Positions 53,090-60,771 are shown, numbered from the stretch's first letter. The stretch is DNA of 64,000 bases from Bog-950 sp035299425 (GCA_035299425.1 DATGWP010000077.1:19833-83832), one strand, 5' to 3'. Notes: a model not told the origin generated them from the letters alone. Translations and numbers: made by a program.

Positions 53090-53137
53090 GGAAGGCTAAA
53101 GTAAGAAGAATACCGGGTGGAAGTTTTTGGTTACATG

Positions 53138-53330
53138 GAAAGAGGGACACTTTAGCTGTTTTTGAAAAAGTGTCCCCTCACCCATGTTATAAATAATTTA
53201 AAATTAAGGACTTATAGCGCAAGGGTGTCCCTGGGGTGACCGTACAAGGGTGTCCACCTGCTGCGTGGAAAGAGGTAATGACATTACCTAAATCCGGTAA
53301 TGCCATTACCGACATTAGGCAAGGCAGCCT
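53138..53330 (-). repeat. dispersed repeat family C, copy 3 (inverted)
   Basis: Reads on the minus strand in the same order as 11097-11280 and 16165-16385: GGTAATGGCATTACC (53298-53312), GGTGGACACCC, TCACCCCAGGGACACCC, TTAAATTATTTATAACA, GTGAGGGGACACTTTTTC and AAAAACAG. It fills the gap between the SET and ACP genes and runs into the 3' end of the ACP frame. Confidence 0.78.
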
Positions 53331-53589
53331 GAAACGCCGGGTGATAGAGTGGGATAAATTTAGTTTGCTCGAAGTGTTTAATCAGGTCGCCCACATGCTT
53401 CATCTGCTCAATTCTTTCATCATTAACAGGTACTCCAAATTCTTTTTCAAGGGCCGCTATTACCGCTAACGTATCCAGCGAGTCGGCACCCAGGTCGTAT
53501 TGCAAATGGCTGTCGTAGGTTAGCATACGCCGGTCCACACCAAGGGTATCGGCTATTATTCTTTTTGTTTTCTGAGCAACAGTTTCCAT
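53284..53589 (-). CDS. acyl carrier protein with repeat-derived tail
   Basis: 101 residues. Residues 1-~78 are a normal ACP: LGVDRRMLTYDSHLQYDL, then GADSLDTLAVIAALEKEFGV, with the phosphopantetheine Ser in DSL, and PVNDERIEQMKHVGDLIKHF. The last ~22 residues (PAFQAALPNVGNGITGFR) are encoded by family-C repeat sequence, including its GGTAATGGCATTACC palindrome. An ordinary ACP would end near residue 79. It is not near fatty-acid or polyketide genes, so this is an orphan carrier protein. Confidence 0.82.
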   Translation of the reverse strand: METVAQKTKRIIADTLGVDRRMLTYDSHLQYDLGADSLDTLAVIAALEKEFGVPVNDERIEQMKHVGDLIKHFEQTKFIPLYHPAFQAALPNVGNGITGFR

Positions 53590-53610
53590 GGTTAAATGTT
53601 TTTGCTGTTC

Positions 53611-53655
53611 AAAAAAAATAATTGAAAGGGCGATGAGGCCACCGCCCTTTCAATT
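53611..53655 (-). terminator. terminator after hsp20
   Basis: On the minus strand AATTGAAAGGGC (53655-53644) pairs with GCCCTTTCAATT (53631-53620), a 12-base perfect stem with a 12-base loop, followed by ATTTTTTTT. It lies seven bases after the hsp20 stop and separates it from the ACP gene. Confidence 0.85.
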
Positions 53656-53662
53656 AACCGGG

Positions 53663-54130
53663 TTAAGAAATCTGAATAATTCTTGCCCTCTTATTTTTGG
53701 CTTCAGCCGATTTAGGAATACTGATGTGCAGGATTCCATCGCTGTATTTAGCTTTAACTCCTTCGGCGTTTACCTGGCTTTCGGCTAATGTAAACGAACG
53801 CTGAAAGCTGGTGTAGTTATATTCTTTACGCAGCCAGTTGTGGCCTTGCTGGTTTTCCTTTTCTGTCTTTCTCTCACCCTTTATAACAAGGCGGTTGTTT
53901 TCAAGCTCAACTTTAAAGTCGTTTTTATTCATACCCGGTGCTGCTACCGCGAGTTCATAAGTGTTTTCCGTTTCGCCTATGTTAACGGCCGGTAAGGTAC
54001 TGTCTTCAACAGCGGTATCATTGTCCCAGTTAAACCAGTTGCGCAAAAAAGGGTCGGTAAAAAAAGATTGCAAACCTGGCAGCGGTGAAAATACGTTTGG
54101 TTCGCCGCTGCGTTTTAACGTAGTTGTCAT
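53663..54130 (-). CDS. small heat-shock protein Hsp20 / alpha-crystallin family
   Basis: 155 residues. Core domain residues ~45-150: PAVNIGETENTYELAVAAPG, MNKNDFKVELENNRLVIKGE, FQRSFTLAESQVNAEGVKAK and YSDGILHISIPKSAEAK, with the conserved (V/I)KGER and GxLxIxIPK signatures. C-terminal RARIIQIS ends in an I-x-I motif for oligomer assembly. ATP-independent holdase that binds unfolding proteins under heat or oxidative stress. A palindrome 41 bases upstream of the ATG may regulate it. Confidence 0.93.
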   Translation of the reverse strand: MTTTLKRSGEPNVFSPLPGLQSFFTDPFLRNWFNWDNDTAVEDSTLPAVNIGETENTYELAVAAPGMNKNDFKVELENNRLVIKGERKTEKENQQGHNWLRKEYNYTSFQRSFTLAESQVNAEGVKAKYSDGILHISIPKSAEAKNKRARIIQIS

Positions 54131-54170
54131 AGCTTTTAATTTTTGGTATTAAACAATAAGTAATGAACTT

Positions 54171-54188
54171 TTATATCGCGCGATATAA
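54171..54188. promoter_or_regulatory. 18-bp perfect palindrome upstream of hsp20
   Basis: TTATATCGCGCGATATAA is its own reverse complement. It sits 41-58 bases before the hsp20 ATG (minus strand). It is not the CIRCE element (TTAGCACTC...), so if it is an operator it belongs to another regulator. Confidence 0.55.
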
Positions 54189-54339
54189 CAACCGGTGCAC
54201 AAAATAAATGCCAGCGGATGAAGGCATCATTTTTTTAGCGATAGAGTAAAAATTTGTCAGCACCACCGAATTTTTTTCAGGTTTACTTGTCAGTTTTTAA
54301 ATAATTTTTTGAAATAGGGATAGGTGAACCGGTAGGTCA

Positions 54340-54780
54340 TCTCAGCGTAGGCTATGCCCATTACTGTTCGAAATCTTGAACATTTTCCTTTCACCAAATG
54401 CAAGCCTTAGTTTGGCGGCGTTAAGAGCTACTTATTTGGCTTTCCACTTTTTGCTTGACCAAAAAGTGGAGCAAAAACTCAAGCCCTGTATGAAAACCTG
54501 CCTAAAATTTCCTCCCCACGCGCATGAAAAAGAACTCGGCTCACCACTTAGCGCATTATTGGTTATTGTGCCTTGGCCTCAAACAATTTTTTCATCTCTT
54601 GCCTGACTTCGAGGAAATTTACTCATGCTATGTTTTATTTTTTATAAGAATTCGTGAATCCATTTGCCTCTTTTATTTTCTAGAATGCAAATGGATTTTT
54701 ACGGCGTTTTCATAAGGGGCGATAAGAGCAGCCGAACTGGAAAAGGTTTTAACTACAGGTTTGGAACAGTAATGGGCTAT
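54340..54780 (+). repeat. dispersed repeat (pseudo-ORF MKKNSA...), copy 2, with nested insertion
   Basis: 54421-54750 is the inverted counterpart of 5700-5980. Relative to that copy it carries about 80 extra bases (54622-54701) between GGAAATTTA and GGCGTTTTCATAAGGGGCG. The insert holds a strong stem AATCCATTTGC (54657-54667) / GCAAATGGATT (54687-54697). The flanks (54340-54370, 54765-54785) are family-B half-sites. No gene is called in 54189-54917. Confidence 0.7.
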
Positions 54781-54917
54781 ACCTACGCCCGGTAAAGGCT
54801 TTTATGATATTAAGCATTTTATAAGTCCGTATTAACTTAACTTTAAGAATGAGGATAGGGTGAACCTAAGCGGACAGTGGGTTGTTTACTTACTATAAAC
54901 CTTAAAGTAAATAGCCC

Positions 54918-55412
54918 ATGAAAAAGCAATGGTTAAAAACAACCGATTTCAATTATACATTTTTAGTGGATGGAAAGGAAGCAGGTAAAATGCAAATTGA
55001 ATTCGATACCAGTGCAATGAAAGCCAACTGCACTATCAACGGAAAAGCTTTAGAAATAAAACGAACGGGGTTTTGGAAATCGAACCTTGAAATAACTGAC
55101 GGCAACGGACAGGTTGTTTTAAAAACATACCCCGAGAAATGGTATGCCAGCACTTCGATAATTGACTTTGAAAATAAAAAGCTGCGGCTGAGTGTCCGCA
55201 ACAACCCACTTGCCGAATTTGCTATTAAAGAAGATGCGAATACCATTTTATCGTACGGGTTGACAACTGAAGGCAAGGAACCCGGCGTAAAAATTTCCTC
55301 TACGGCTAGTACGGATTATATTCTCGACTTCCTGCTCTGGTATTTGTTTGTGCCTGTAGCCGCCGAAAACCTGGGCGATGACTATTCATTTCTGCTTTTG
55401 TTAGCTTCTTAA
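54918..55412 (+). CDS. hypothetical protein
   Basis: 164 residues, not recognised. The first ~125 residues alternate strands (FNYTFLVDGKEAGKMQIEF, LEITDGNGQVVLKTYPEK, KLRLSVRNNPLAEFAIKED) and would suit a tubby/LURP-like beta barrel, though I cannot confirm it. The last ~35 residues are hydrophobic (YILDFLLWYLFVPVAAENLG; DYSFLLLLAS), a possible membrane tail. No signal peptide. Isolated between repeats. Confidence 0.55.
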   Translation: MKKQWLKTTDFNYTFLVDGKEAGKMQIEFDTSAMKANCTINGKALEIKRTGFWKSNLEITDGNGQVVLKTYPEKWYASTSIIDFENKKLRLSVRNNPLAEFAIKEDANTILSYGLTTEGKEPGVKISSTASTDYILDFLLWYLFVPVAAENLGDDYSFLLLLAS

Positions 55413-55424
55413 TATACTACTCTC

Positions 55425-55690
55425 GGCGTAGGCTATAACTGTTCCGAACATGGCGGTATGGCCTGAAAGGCCTTAATCTATCAGCACAGGCTGAAGGCCT
55501 GTGTATACTACGATCCTACACAAGCCCTGCAGGGGCGCAATCGTTATTACTCCAAACAATATTGCGGCCTTACAGGCCTTAACAGGCAAACTGGCAATTG
55601 TCATCGGGCTTCACCCGATGCTAATCTATTGCGCCCCGTTGGGGCTTAGTAGGAACAATGATAGCCACAGCCTACGCCCAGTGGAGAACT
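55425..55690 (+). repeat. dispersed repeat family E, copy 2
   Basis: Direct counterpart of 13722-13985: TATGGCCTGAAAGGCCTTA, GGCTGAAGGCCTGTGTAT, CATCGGGCTTCACCCGATG and GCGCCCCGTTGGGGCTTA in the same order and spacing. Confidence 0.8.
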
Positions 55691-55695
55691 GTGTA

Positions 55696-56421
55696 TTAGC
55701 TTCTGTAGCTTAACTTCCTCTGAAATTCGTCCAGATACTGCTTACCGTCGTCGTCAACCCCGTTGTGCAATGCCTTCATAAAACTCTCGGCTTTGCCCCT
55801 CTCTATATTTTCAAGTATCTCTTTGCTTGATTCGATTGCAGTCTGAAAAAATGGAACGCCTCGTATATACAAGAAAGTGCTGTCTGTTATACTGAGGCTA
55901 CAATAAATTTCTTTTAGTTTTTCAAGTTGTAAAAACGCCCTTTCGTATTCTTTTATATCACGTAAGGCTTGCATATAGTAGTAATAGATTTGCGGAATGG
56001 GGAGATTTTCGTTCGTTGCATTTCTTTTATAAAACTCAATGGCCTTCAAATATGCTTGTTCGCCTAGCTCAATATTTCTATTTAACGTTGAAGATGTAAC
56101 TAAATTAAACCAGTCATCAGAATTCTCAGAGGTACTGGTCTGTTCAAGATAAGCTTGCTCCGCTAAATCAAATTTTCCTTGCTGGAAGTAGCAAAGCCCC
56201 AGTAACCTTCGTGCTTCACCTTTATCTGCCTGGTCATCTTTATTAAGAATTTCTTTTACTTCAGTAATAACCTCCTCAAATTTCTGCTCTTTAACCTTAG
56301 CCCACAAGGGATCAAACAAGCTGTTTACAACCGGAGGTTCTGGTTGCGAATTATCATTACTGACTTTTGTAAAAGTATCAGGCTTCTTTGTCTGAAATAA
56401 TCTTTTAATGAAATCTAACAT
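55696..56421 (-). CDS. TPR-like hypothetical protein
   Basis: 241 residues of mainly helical sequence with tetratricopeptide-type pairs: ARRLLGLCYFQQGKFDLAEQ, NIELGEQAYLKAIEFYKRN and YYYMQALRDIKEYERAFLQL. No signal peptide and no membrane segment. TPR arrays mediate protein contacts; the partner is unknown. More AT-rich than core genes, and flanked by repeats on both sides. Confidence 0.6.
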   Translation of the reverse strand: MLDFIKRLFQTKKPDTFTKVSNDNSQPEPPVVNSLFDPLWAKVKEQKFEEVITEVKEILNKDDQADKGEARRLLGLCYFQQGKFDLAEQAYLEQTSTSENSDDWFNLVTSSTLNRNIELGEQAYLKAIEFYKRNATNENLPIPQIYYYYMQALRDIKEYERAFLQLEKLKEIYCSLSITDSTFLYIRGVPFFQTAIESSKEILENIERGKAESFMKALHNGVDDDGKQYLDEFQRKLSYRS

Positions 56422-56480
56422 CGAGTTTCAGTGATTTACAAAGTGATAAAATTTCGATACAAGATATAAATTACAAATAT

Positions 56481-56890
56481 CAGTAGCCAAAGGCTACTTA
56501 CCTGGTTGGACGTAGGCACAGCCCTAAGCTGTTCGAAACCTTATTGCTATGCGCTAAAGGTTGCACCCGCTACGGGGTGCCGGGTTTATACCATCATATT
56601 TTCTACCCATATCAAGTGCCTAACGGCACCAATAAATCCCGTTAGGGATTAAATACGGGTAGAAATTGCCAGCAACGAGAATATCTCCGTGCCGTGGGTA
56701 CGGAACCTATCTTGCTACTTAGCACCAAAGTTGATGTTTCAAACAGTTATGTGCACATCCTACGCCCCGTGGGTTTTTCTTTGTCACTTTTTTTAGAAAA
56801 AAAGTAACCAAAAAAAATCGCGGTTCAAATGCTCCCCCGTTTAGAACGGGACAGGCGCGTGAACCGCATCCCCCGCGCAAACAGTCGGGG
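56481..56890 (-). repeat. repeat-filled intergenic region (families B and D, inverted, plus palindromes)
   Basis: 56481-56530 is a partial inverted family-B copy (CAGTAGCCAAAGGCTACTTA, GGTTGGACGTAGGCACAGC). 56540-56720 holds palindrome-rich sequence (CACCCGCTACGGGGTGCCGG, GTGCCTAACGGCACC, CCCGTTAGGGATTAAATACG). 56755-56888 is the inverted partner of 12595-12720. No gene is seen from 56422 to 56926. Confidence 0.72.
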
Positions 56891-56926
56891 TATACGCTTA
56901 TTGCTATGTTTTTATATTAGCAGAAT

Positions 56927-57517
56927 ATGAAACCTATATATTTCCTTTTGCTACTCAGTTTTGTGTTTTCTGCTTCTTATGGCCAACAGCCGCTATACTA
57001 CAGGCAGACAATAACCATAGATACCTCTACCAATAAAGAAGAATTGCTGGACAGGGCACGGCTATGGTTTACTAGCAACTTTACAAGTTCTAAAGAAGTG
57101 ATACAGGTAGCGGACAGGCAATATGGTGAGTTGGTGTGCAGAGGAGTAATACCATACAGCAGTAATGTATTTGAACAGAGCAGCGCTACTAAAGGACAGA
57201 TAAGTTTTGATGTAAAAATTTACTTTAAGACCGGACGATATAAATATGAGTTTACAAATTTCAGGCACGAGGGCATTGGCGGGTATGAATACTTCTCTGG
57301 CGCTGAGGACAACAAGTATCCGCCAACATCCTTTGGTTTGCTAACCACCGATACTCTTATACCTAAAGAAAGATTTAACCGCGCAATTGATTACAAATGG
57401 CAAAACAAGGTTTGGAACGATTTGAAAATGGTAGCAGGTTTAAGGTGCTATGAGTTAGTGGAGTTATTGAAAAAGCAAATGCTATTACCAGCGCCAGCGC
57501 GGAAAGAGAATTGGTAA
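56927..57517 (+). CDS. DUF4468 domain protein, secreted, TBP-like fold
   Basis: 196 residues. The signal peptide ends at SASYGQ. Residues ~25-120 match DUF4468: QTITIDTSTNKEELLDRARL, WFTSNFTSSKEVIQVADRQY, GELVCRGVIPYSS and FDVKIYFKTGRYKYEFTNF. The domain is predicted to adopt a TATA-binding-protein-like fold and is common in Bacteroidota envelope proteins of unknown role. Isolated. Confidence 0.78.
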   Translation: MKPIYFLLLLSFVFSASYGQQPLYYRQTITIDTSTNKEELLDRARLWFTSNFTSSKEVIQVADRQYGELVCRGVIPYSSNVFEQSSATKGQISFDVKIYFKTGRYKYEFTNFRHEGIGGYEYFSGAEDNKYPPTSFGLLTTDTLIPKERFNRAIDYKWQNKVWNDLKMVAGLRCYELVELLKKQMLLPAPARKENW

Positions 57518-57606
57518 ACAGGCTAGGTTATACTCTAGTTGCATAGTGCCCGGCACAAGTAGCTTTGCTCAAATGCCTGGCTATATTCTTGCGCCAAAGG
57601 GGGCAT
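57518..57606 (-). repeat. dispersed repeat family A, inverted long copy
   Basis: Inverted match to 9695-9790 over its length (AGGTTATACTCTAG, GTGCCCGGCACAAG, TTCTTGCGCCAAAGGGGG). It lies just before the HEPN-like gene. Confidence 0.8.
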
Positions 57607-57648
57607 GGGTATTTTTATTAGCTTAGTGATATCGAAAAATAAAGAAGG

Positions 57649-58680
57649 ATGAAAAACAAGCATAGCAATATTCCACTTCGAAAAATAGATGATGTTGTCG
57701 TTATACGTCCTGATTATGTTTGGAATACTCGGTCACCATTCAAACTTTTTATCGAGTATCACAAACGAGAAACTCAACTTTATTGGTCTTCGATTCTTAT
57801 GCTTAAGACTAATGTTGAAAGTTGGAAAAAAGCTGAAAACTTGAAGCTTTCCTCCCGAAAACTATTTAGCAATAATTTTTCCAGCATGTATGAGGTTTAT
57901 ACAAAAACCTACGGCAAGAAAAATAATGTTTTTGAGGATCCCACAATTGAAGTAACAATCTCCACGCTATCAGACTTTGAATCGAAATTTACCGAATCTT
58001 CTATAGTGTCTTACTTCAGTTTGTTCGAAATGTATATGCATTGCTGGACGCTCAACTATATACTAGCTAAAATAGAAAGTAATAATACCGCAAATAGCTC
58101 TTTTGAATGGACTAGTAAAATAGATACACTTAATGAAAAATATAAACCTACATCCTTTACTTCACCTAGTGTTAGTCAAATATTGACTGCTTTTCCAGAA
58201 GTAGTACGAGCATTGCAAAATATTTCCTACGCTTCAATAGATCCAATTACTAAACAAGAAATTATAGAACCTCCAACGTCTAACCTAAATGCTTTTAATG
58301 CTATAATTTTCTGGAAAGAGTGGCGGAACCTAATTGTTCATCGAAATGGTTTTATGGATAGCAAATTTGTTGATCGGCATGGGAAATTTTGGGAAGATTT
58401 AAGAAGTAAACTCTTACACTTACCCAAACTTCGAGTTGATCAACGTTTAAAGCTTAATTCCGCCGTGTATCGAACATATACATCTACAATGTACAATACA
58501 TGTAGTAAGCTGCGTGAAATTATTATAGATGTTTCTAAAGAAAGGCGTGGGCATGTACATGCCCCTAACAAAAGAGTTGGTAATGGTAAATTTTCTAACG
58601 AATTAATGCCCCAACAATTACCGACGCTACTTATGCAAGGGGATCATATCCCATCCTTTGCTATGGCTGCTACAATTTAG
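57649..58680 (+). CDS. HEPN-like protein (candidate RNase), unknown
   Basis: 343 residues, AT-rich. Around residues 110-300 there is a helical domain of HEPN/MAE_28990 appearance: SSIVSYFSLFEMYMHCWTLN, then after ~95 residues FWKEWRNLIVHRNGFMDSKF. The RNLIVH segment fits the R-x4-6-H ribonuclease motif of HEPN proteins; alternatively this is a non-catalytic helical protein. HEPN RNases act in toxin-antitoxin and phage-defence systems. Convergent with the Mrr-like gene, 54 bases apart, and bracketed by direct copies of repeat family A. Only the motif and context support this call. Confidence 0.45.
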   Translation: MKNKHSNIPLRKIDDVVVIRPDYVWNTRSPFKLFIEYHKRETQLYWSSILMLKTNVESWKKAENLKLSSRKLFSNNFSSMYEVYTKTYGKKNNVFEDPTIEVTISTLSDFESKFTESSIVSYFSLFEMYMHCWTLNYILAKIESNNTANSSFEWTSKIDTLNEKYKPTSFTSPSVSQILTAFPEVVRALQNISYASIDPITKQEIIEPPTSNLNAFNAIIFWKEWRNLIVHRNGFMDSKFVDRHGKFWEDLRSKLLHLPKLRVDQRLKLNSAVYRTYTSTMYNTCSKLREIIIDVSKERRGHVHAPNKRVGNGKFSNELMPQQLPTLLMQGDHIPSFAMAATI

Positions 58681-58694
58681 TTAATATAAATTCC

Positions 58695-58734
58695 GATGCG
58701 AATCCCCGGTTACATTCTTGCGCCAAAGGGGGGA
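58695..58734 (-). repeat. dispersed repeat family A, short inverted copy
   Basis: CCCCTTTGGCGCAAGAATG on the minus strand, with CCGGGGATTCGCATCGG following; same orientation as 57518-57606. It abuts the stop codon of the Mrr-like gene (58735). Confidence 0.75.
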
Positions 58735-59604
58735 TTAACTATTATACCAACTCTTAAACTTTGCACTATTAAATTTCCCACCGTCCAAACCAATGCTATT
58801 TTCAATCAAATCAAATATGATGTCATCAAGGTCATAAATATAAATACCTAAGGAATTAGCTAAGTCTACTGCTGTAACAGTATAGTATGAGGTTGTCAAA
58901 AACGTATATACAAACGGATCAGCCATACGAATTTTAGTTAGCACATCTTTTTGCCCATACCACGAATTTTCTCGACTAGGATTAATTGAATCTTGTAAAA
59001 TTTTGACACTACCTAAAAATTCACGTATCTCTTTTGGTCCAATGTGATTAGTTGTCTTATATCGCTTTGATTGACCTATCATTCTAAAAAGTAGATTGTT
59101 CATCTTTAAATCCACAGACTGACCAGCTAAATTCAGGAGTTTTTTAAAAGTCCCATTTCCTATAAAGTCTATTCCACCGTCTTTTGATTTTCTTGACACA
59201 AATGCAAAATCGCAAAAATGTAGTTGGATAAATTTTCCTGAAAACTTCTCAAAGTCATTATCAGTCATACTTGACATGTGCCTTGAAACTTCAGGAAACA
59301 CCTCAAATTTATTGTCAATATTAGATATGCCGACAATAAAATCATCATCGGTTGTCGAGAAGAAAAATTTGGATAGGGAACCCTTTGTACTTCTATACTC
59401 AATATGTTCTTTTAATATTCTTTTCAATTTAACAAGTATCCGTTTCTGGTCTTGTCCTGAAATCACTAATGCATTTTTCTTAATAGGCTCAAAATTTTCA
59501 ATGTAGTCATTTATGTTAGCTGCTACAATGGTAGGTTTGAAGGTGCTGATAATTTCTATCGAAATTGAATACGCAATGCTATTTACTTCCTCCGATTTTA
59601 TCAT
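58735..59604 (-). CDS. Mrr-type restriction endonuclease (PD-(D/E)xK)
   Basis: 289 residues from ATG 59604 (MIKSEEVNSIAYSISIEIIS); ATG 59625 adds seven residues. The nuclease core is readable in the second half: FAFVSRKSKDGGIDFIGNG carries the D-G-G-[IV]-D motif and FRMIGQSKRYKTTNHIGPKE the Q-x-K motif, as in Mrr_cat proteins, followed by IREFLGSVKIL and TTSYYTVTAVDLANSLGIYI. It should cut double-stranded DNA, in this family often DNA carrying particular modifications. The first ~110 residues are a separate helical region. It overlaps the ParB-like gene by 26 bases, so the pair is made together. Confidence 0.72.
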   Translation of the reverse strand: MIKSEEVNSIAYSISIEIISTFKPTIVAANINDYIENFEPIKKNALVISGQDQKRILVKLKRILKEHIEYRSTKGSLSKFFFSTTDDDFIVGISNIDNKFEVFPEVSRHMSSMTDNDFEKFSGKFIQLHFCDFAFVSRKSKDGGIDFIGNGTFKKLLNLAGQSVDLKMNNLLFRMIGQSKRYKTTNHIGPKEIREFLGSVKILQDSINPSRENSWYGQKDVLTKIRMADPFVYTFLTTSYYTVTAVDLANSLGIYIYDLDDIIFDLIENSIGLDGGKFNSAKFKSWYNS

Positions 59605-60664
59605 ATGCTGCAATGCGTTTTTCAATTAACTCCTTTAAGCTTGTCAACAATTGAATATCATCCTCTGAGAAGTTTTCCAACTCGTCCATGGGTATTTTTT
59701 TCAACGCTTCAATTGATTGCTCAATTTCCTTTTTCCATCCCAATCCTGAATACTTTATAGCAATGGCTAAAGCACTTTCTATAGTAGTTTTCTCTTCTTT
59801 AAAGGAATTTAGAGCCTCAACATTATTTATTATCTTGGTCAAATCACGAACATTTGCGGAAGAAGGTATTTTTTGGAAGCCTTCATTATCTGGATCTTTT
59901 GTTATCCACTTATAGAACAGAGTGAATGTATCTTCGTTGTCAAAGGTCCCTGAAGTTTCGTTGTACCCAAAATATTTTTTAATAGGATTTCTCCCAACAG
60001 CTTCATAGAAATAGCTTATTAAATCCGGATCCGCATACTCACCATAATCAGGGTCTTCCTGCATTTGCTCTAATAGTTTATATGCTTTGTATATCCTATT
60101 AACTTCTTGAGTTCTATATCCAATAGCATTTGCCACATCTTGCGGAGTTAAACCTTCACCATCAATCATAGACTTAATGAGAACCGCCTTCTGATATGTA
60201 CCCCAAGGCCTAATCTCCGAAATATGCCTAATACCTTGTATTTTTAATCTATTGCTTTCCGTATCTGATTCTGGCTTTATTACGTTTACAGGTATTTCCT
60301 TAAATGTTTCTTTAACTATTTTATCAACGATTCCTTCGTCTATTAGTTCAACAATCCATTTTAGTGCAGCAAACCTCCTATTCCCTTCTATCACTAAGTA
60401 TGAGTTATCATCCATTTTGCTTACAACAAGCCTATCTATAGGTAAAAATCCTACTTCAATAATACTATCTCTCAGAGGCTTCACTTGAAACTCTTCGTCT
60501 TTCAATTTTTGCAACGTCGTCTTTTGAACTGTATCCTCTTTAATTCTCTCAATAGGAACTGCTTTGGTTGCATTACTGAAGCTTTTAAATCTTAGATTGT
60601 TAGGATCTAAATACAATTGCTCGAATGGCACTATGGCGCTTTCAAACTCTATTTTATTTTCCAT
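59579..60664 (-). CDS. ParB/Srx-like N-terminal domain protein, partner of the Mrr-like nuclease
   Basis: 361 residues. Residues ~10-110 show a ParB-like fold: PFEQLYLDPNNLRFKSF, VKPLRDSIIEVGFLPIDRLV and SYLVIEGNRRFAALKWI; the GNRR motif corresponds to the ParB CTP-binding GERR box. Residues ~150-195 (GLTPQDVANAIGYRTQEVNR) resemble a DNA-binding HTH. The C-terminal ~150 residues are helical and acidic. No parA is present, so plasmid partition is unlikely. It is the first gene of a two-gene unit with the restriction endonuclease; it may sense DNA state or nucleotide level and control the nuclease (inference). Confidence 0.7.
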   Translation of the reverse strand: MENKIEFESAIVPFEQLYLDPNNLRFKSFSNATKAVPIERIKEDTVQKTTLQKLKDEEFQVKPLRDSIIEVGFLPIDRLVVSKMDDNSYLVIEGNRRFAALKWIVELIDEGIVDKIVKETFKEIPVNVIKPESDTESNRLKIQGIRHISEIRPWGTYQKAVLIKSMIDGEGLTPQDVANAIGYRTQEVNRIYKAYKLLEQMQEDPDYGEYADPDLISYFYEAVGRNPIKKYFGYNETSGTFDNEDTFTLFYKWITKDPDNEGFQKIPSSANVRDLTKIINNVEALNSFKEEKTTIESALAIAIKYSGLGWKKEIEQSIEALKKIPMDELENFSEDDIQLLTSLKELIEKRIAAYDKIGGSK

Positions 60665-60771
60665 ATATGTTATTTGTAATTCTATAGTGACAAAATAATG
60701 AATATAAAATCAAATTGTAGAATTAATAGGTTCTTTAATGCCCATGTCGTAAGATTGCAACCAAGTTCGAG

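Noticed and set aside
53236..53469. 77-codon plus-strand frame over the ACP gene and repeat C
   Set aside because: Shadow of ACP plus repeat; no family features.
54131..54200. CIRCE element before hsp20
   Set aside because: The palindrome is TTATATCGCGCGATATAA, unrelated to TTAGCACTC-N9-GAGTGCTAA.
59579..60664. Plasmid partition (ParB of a parAB pair)
   Set aside because: No ParA-like ATPase and no parS-like repeats; surrounding genes are chromosomal.
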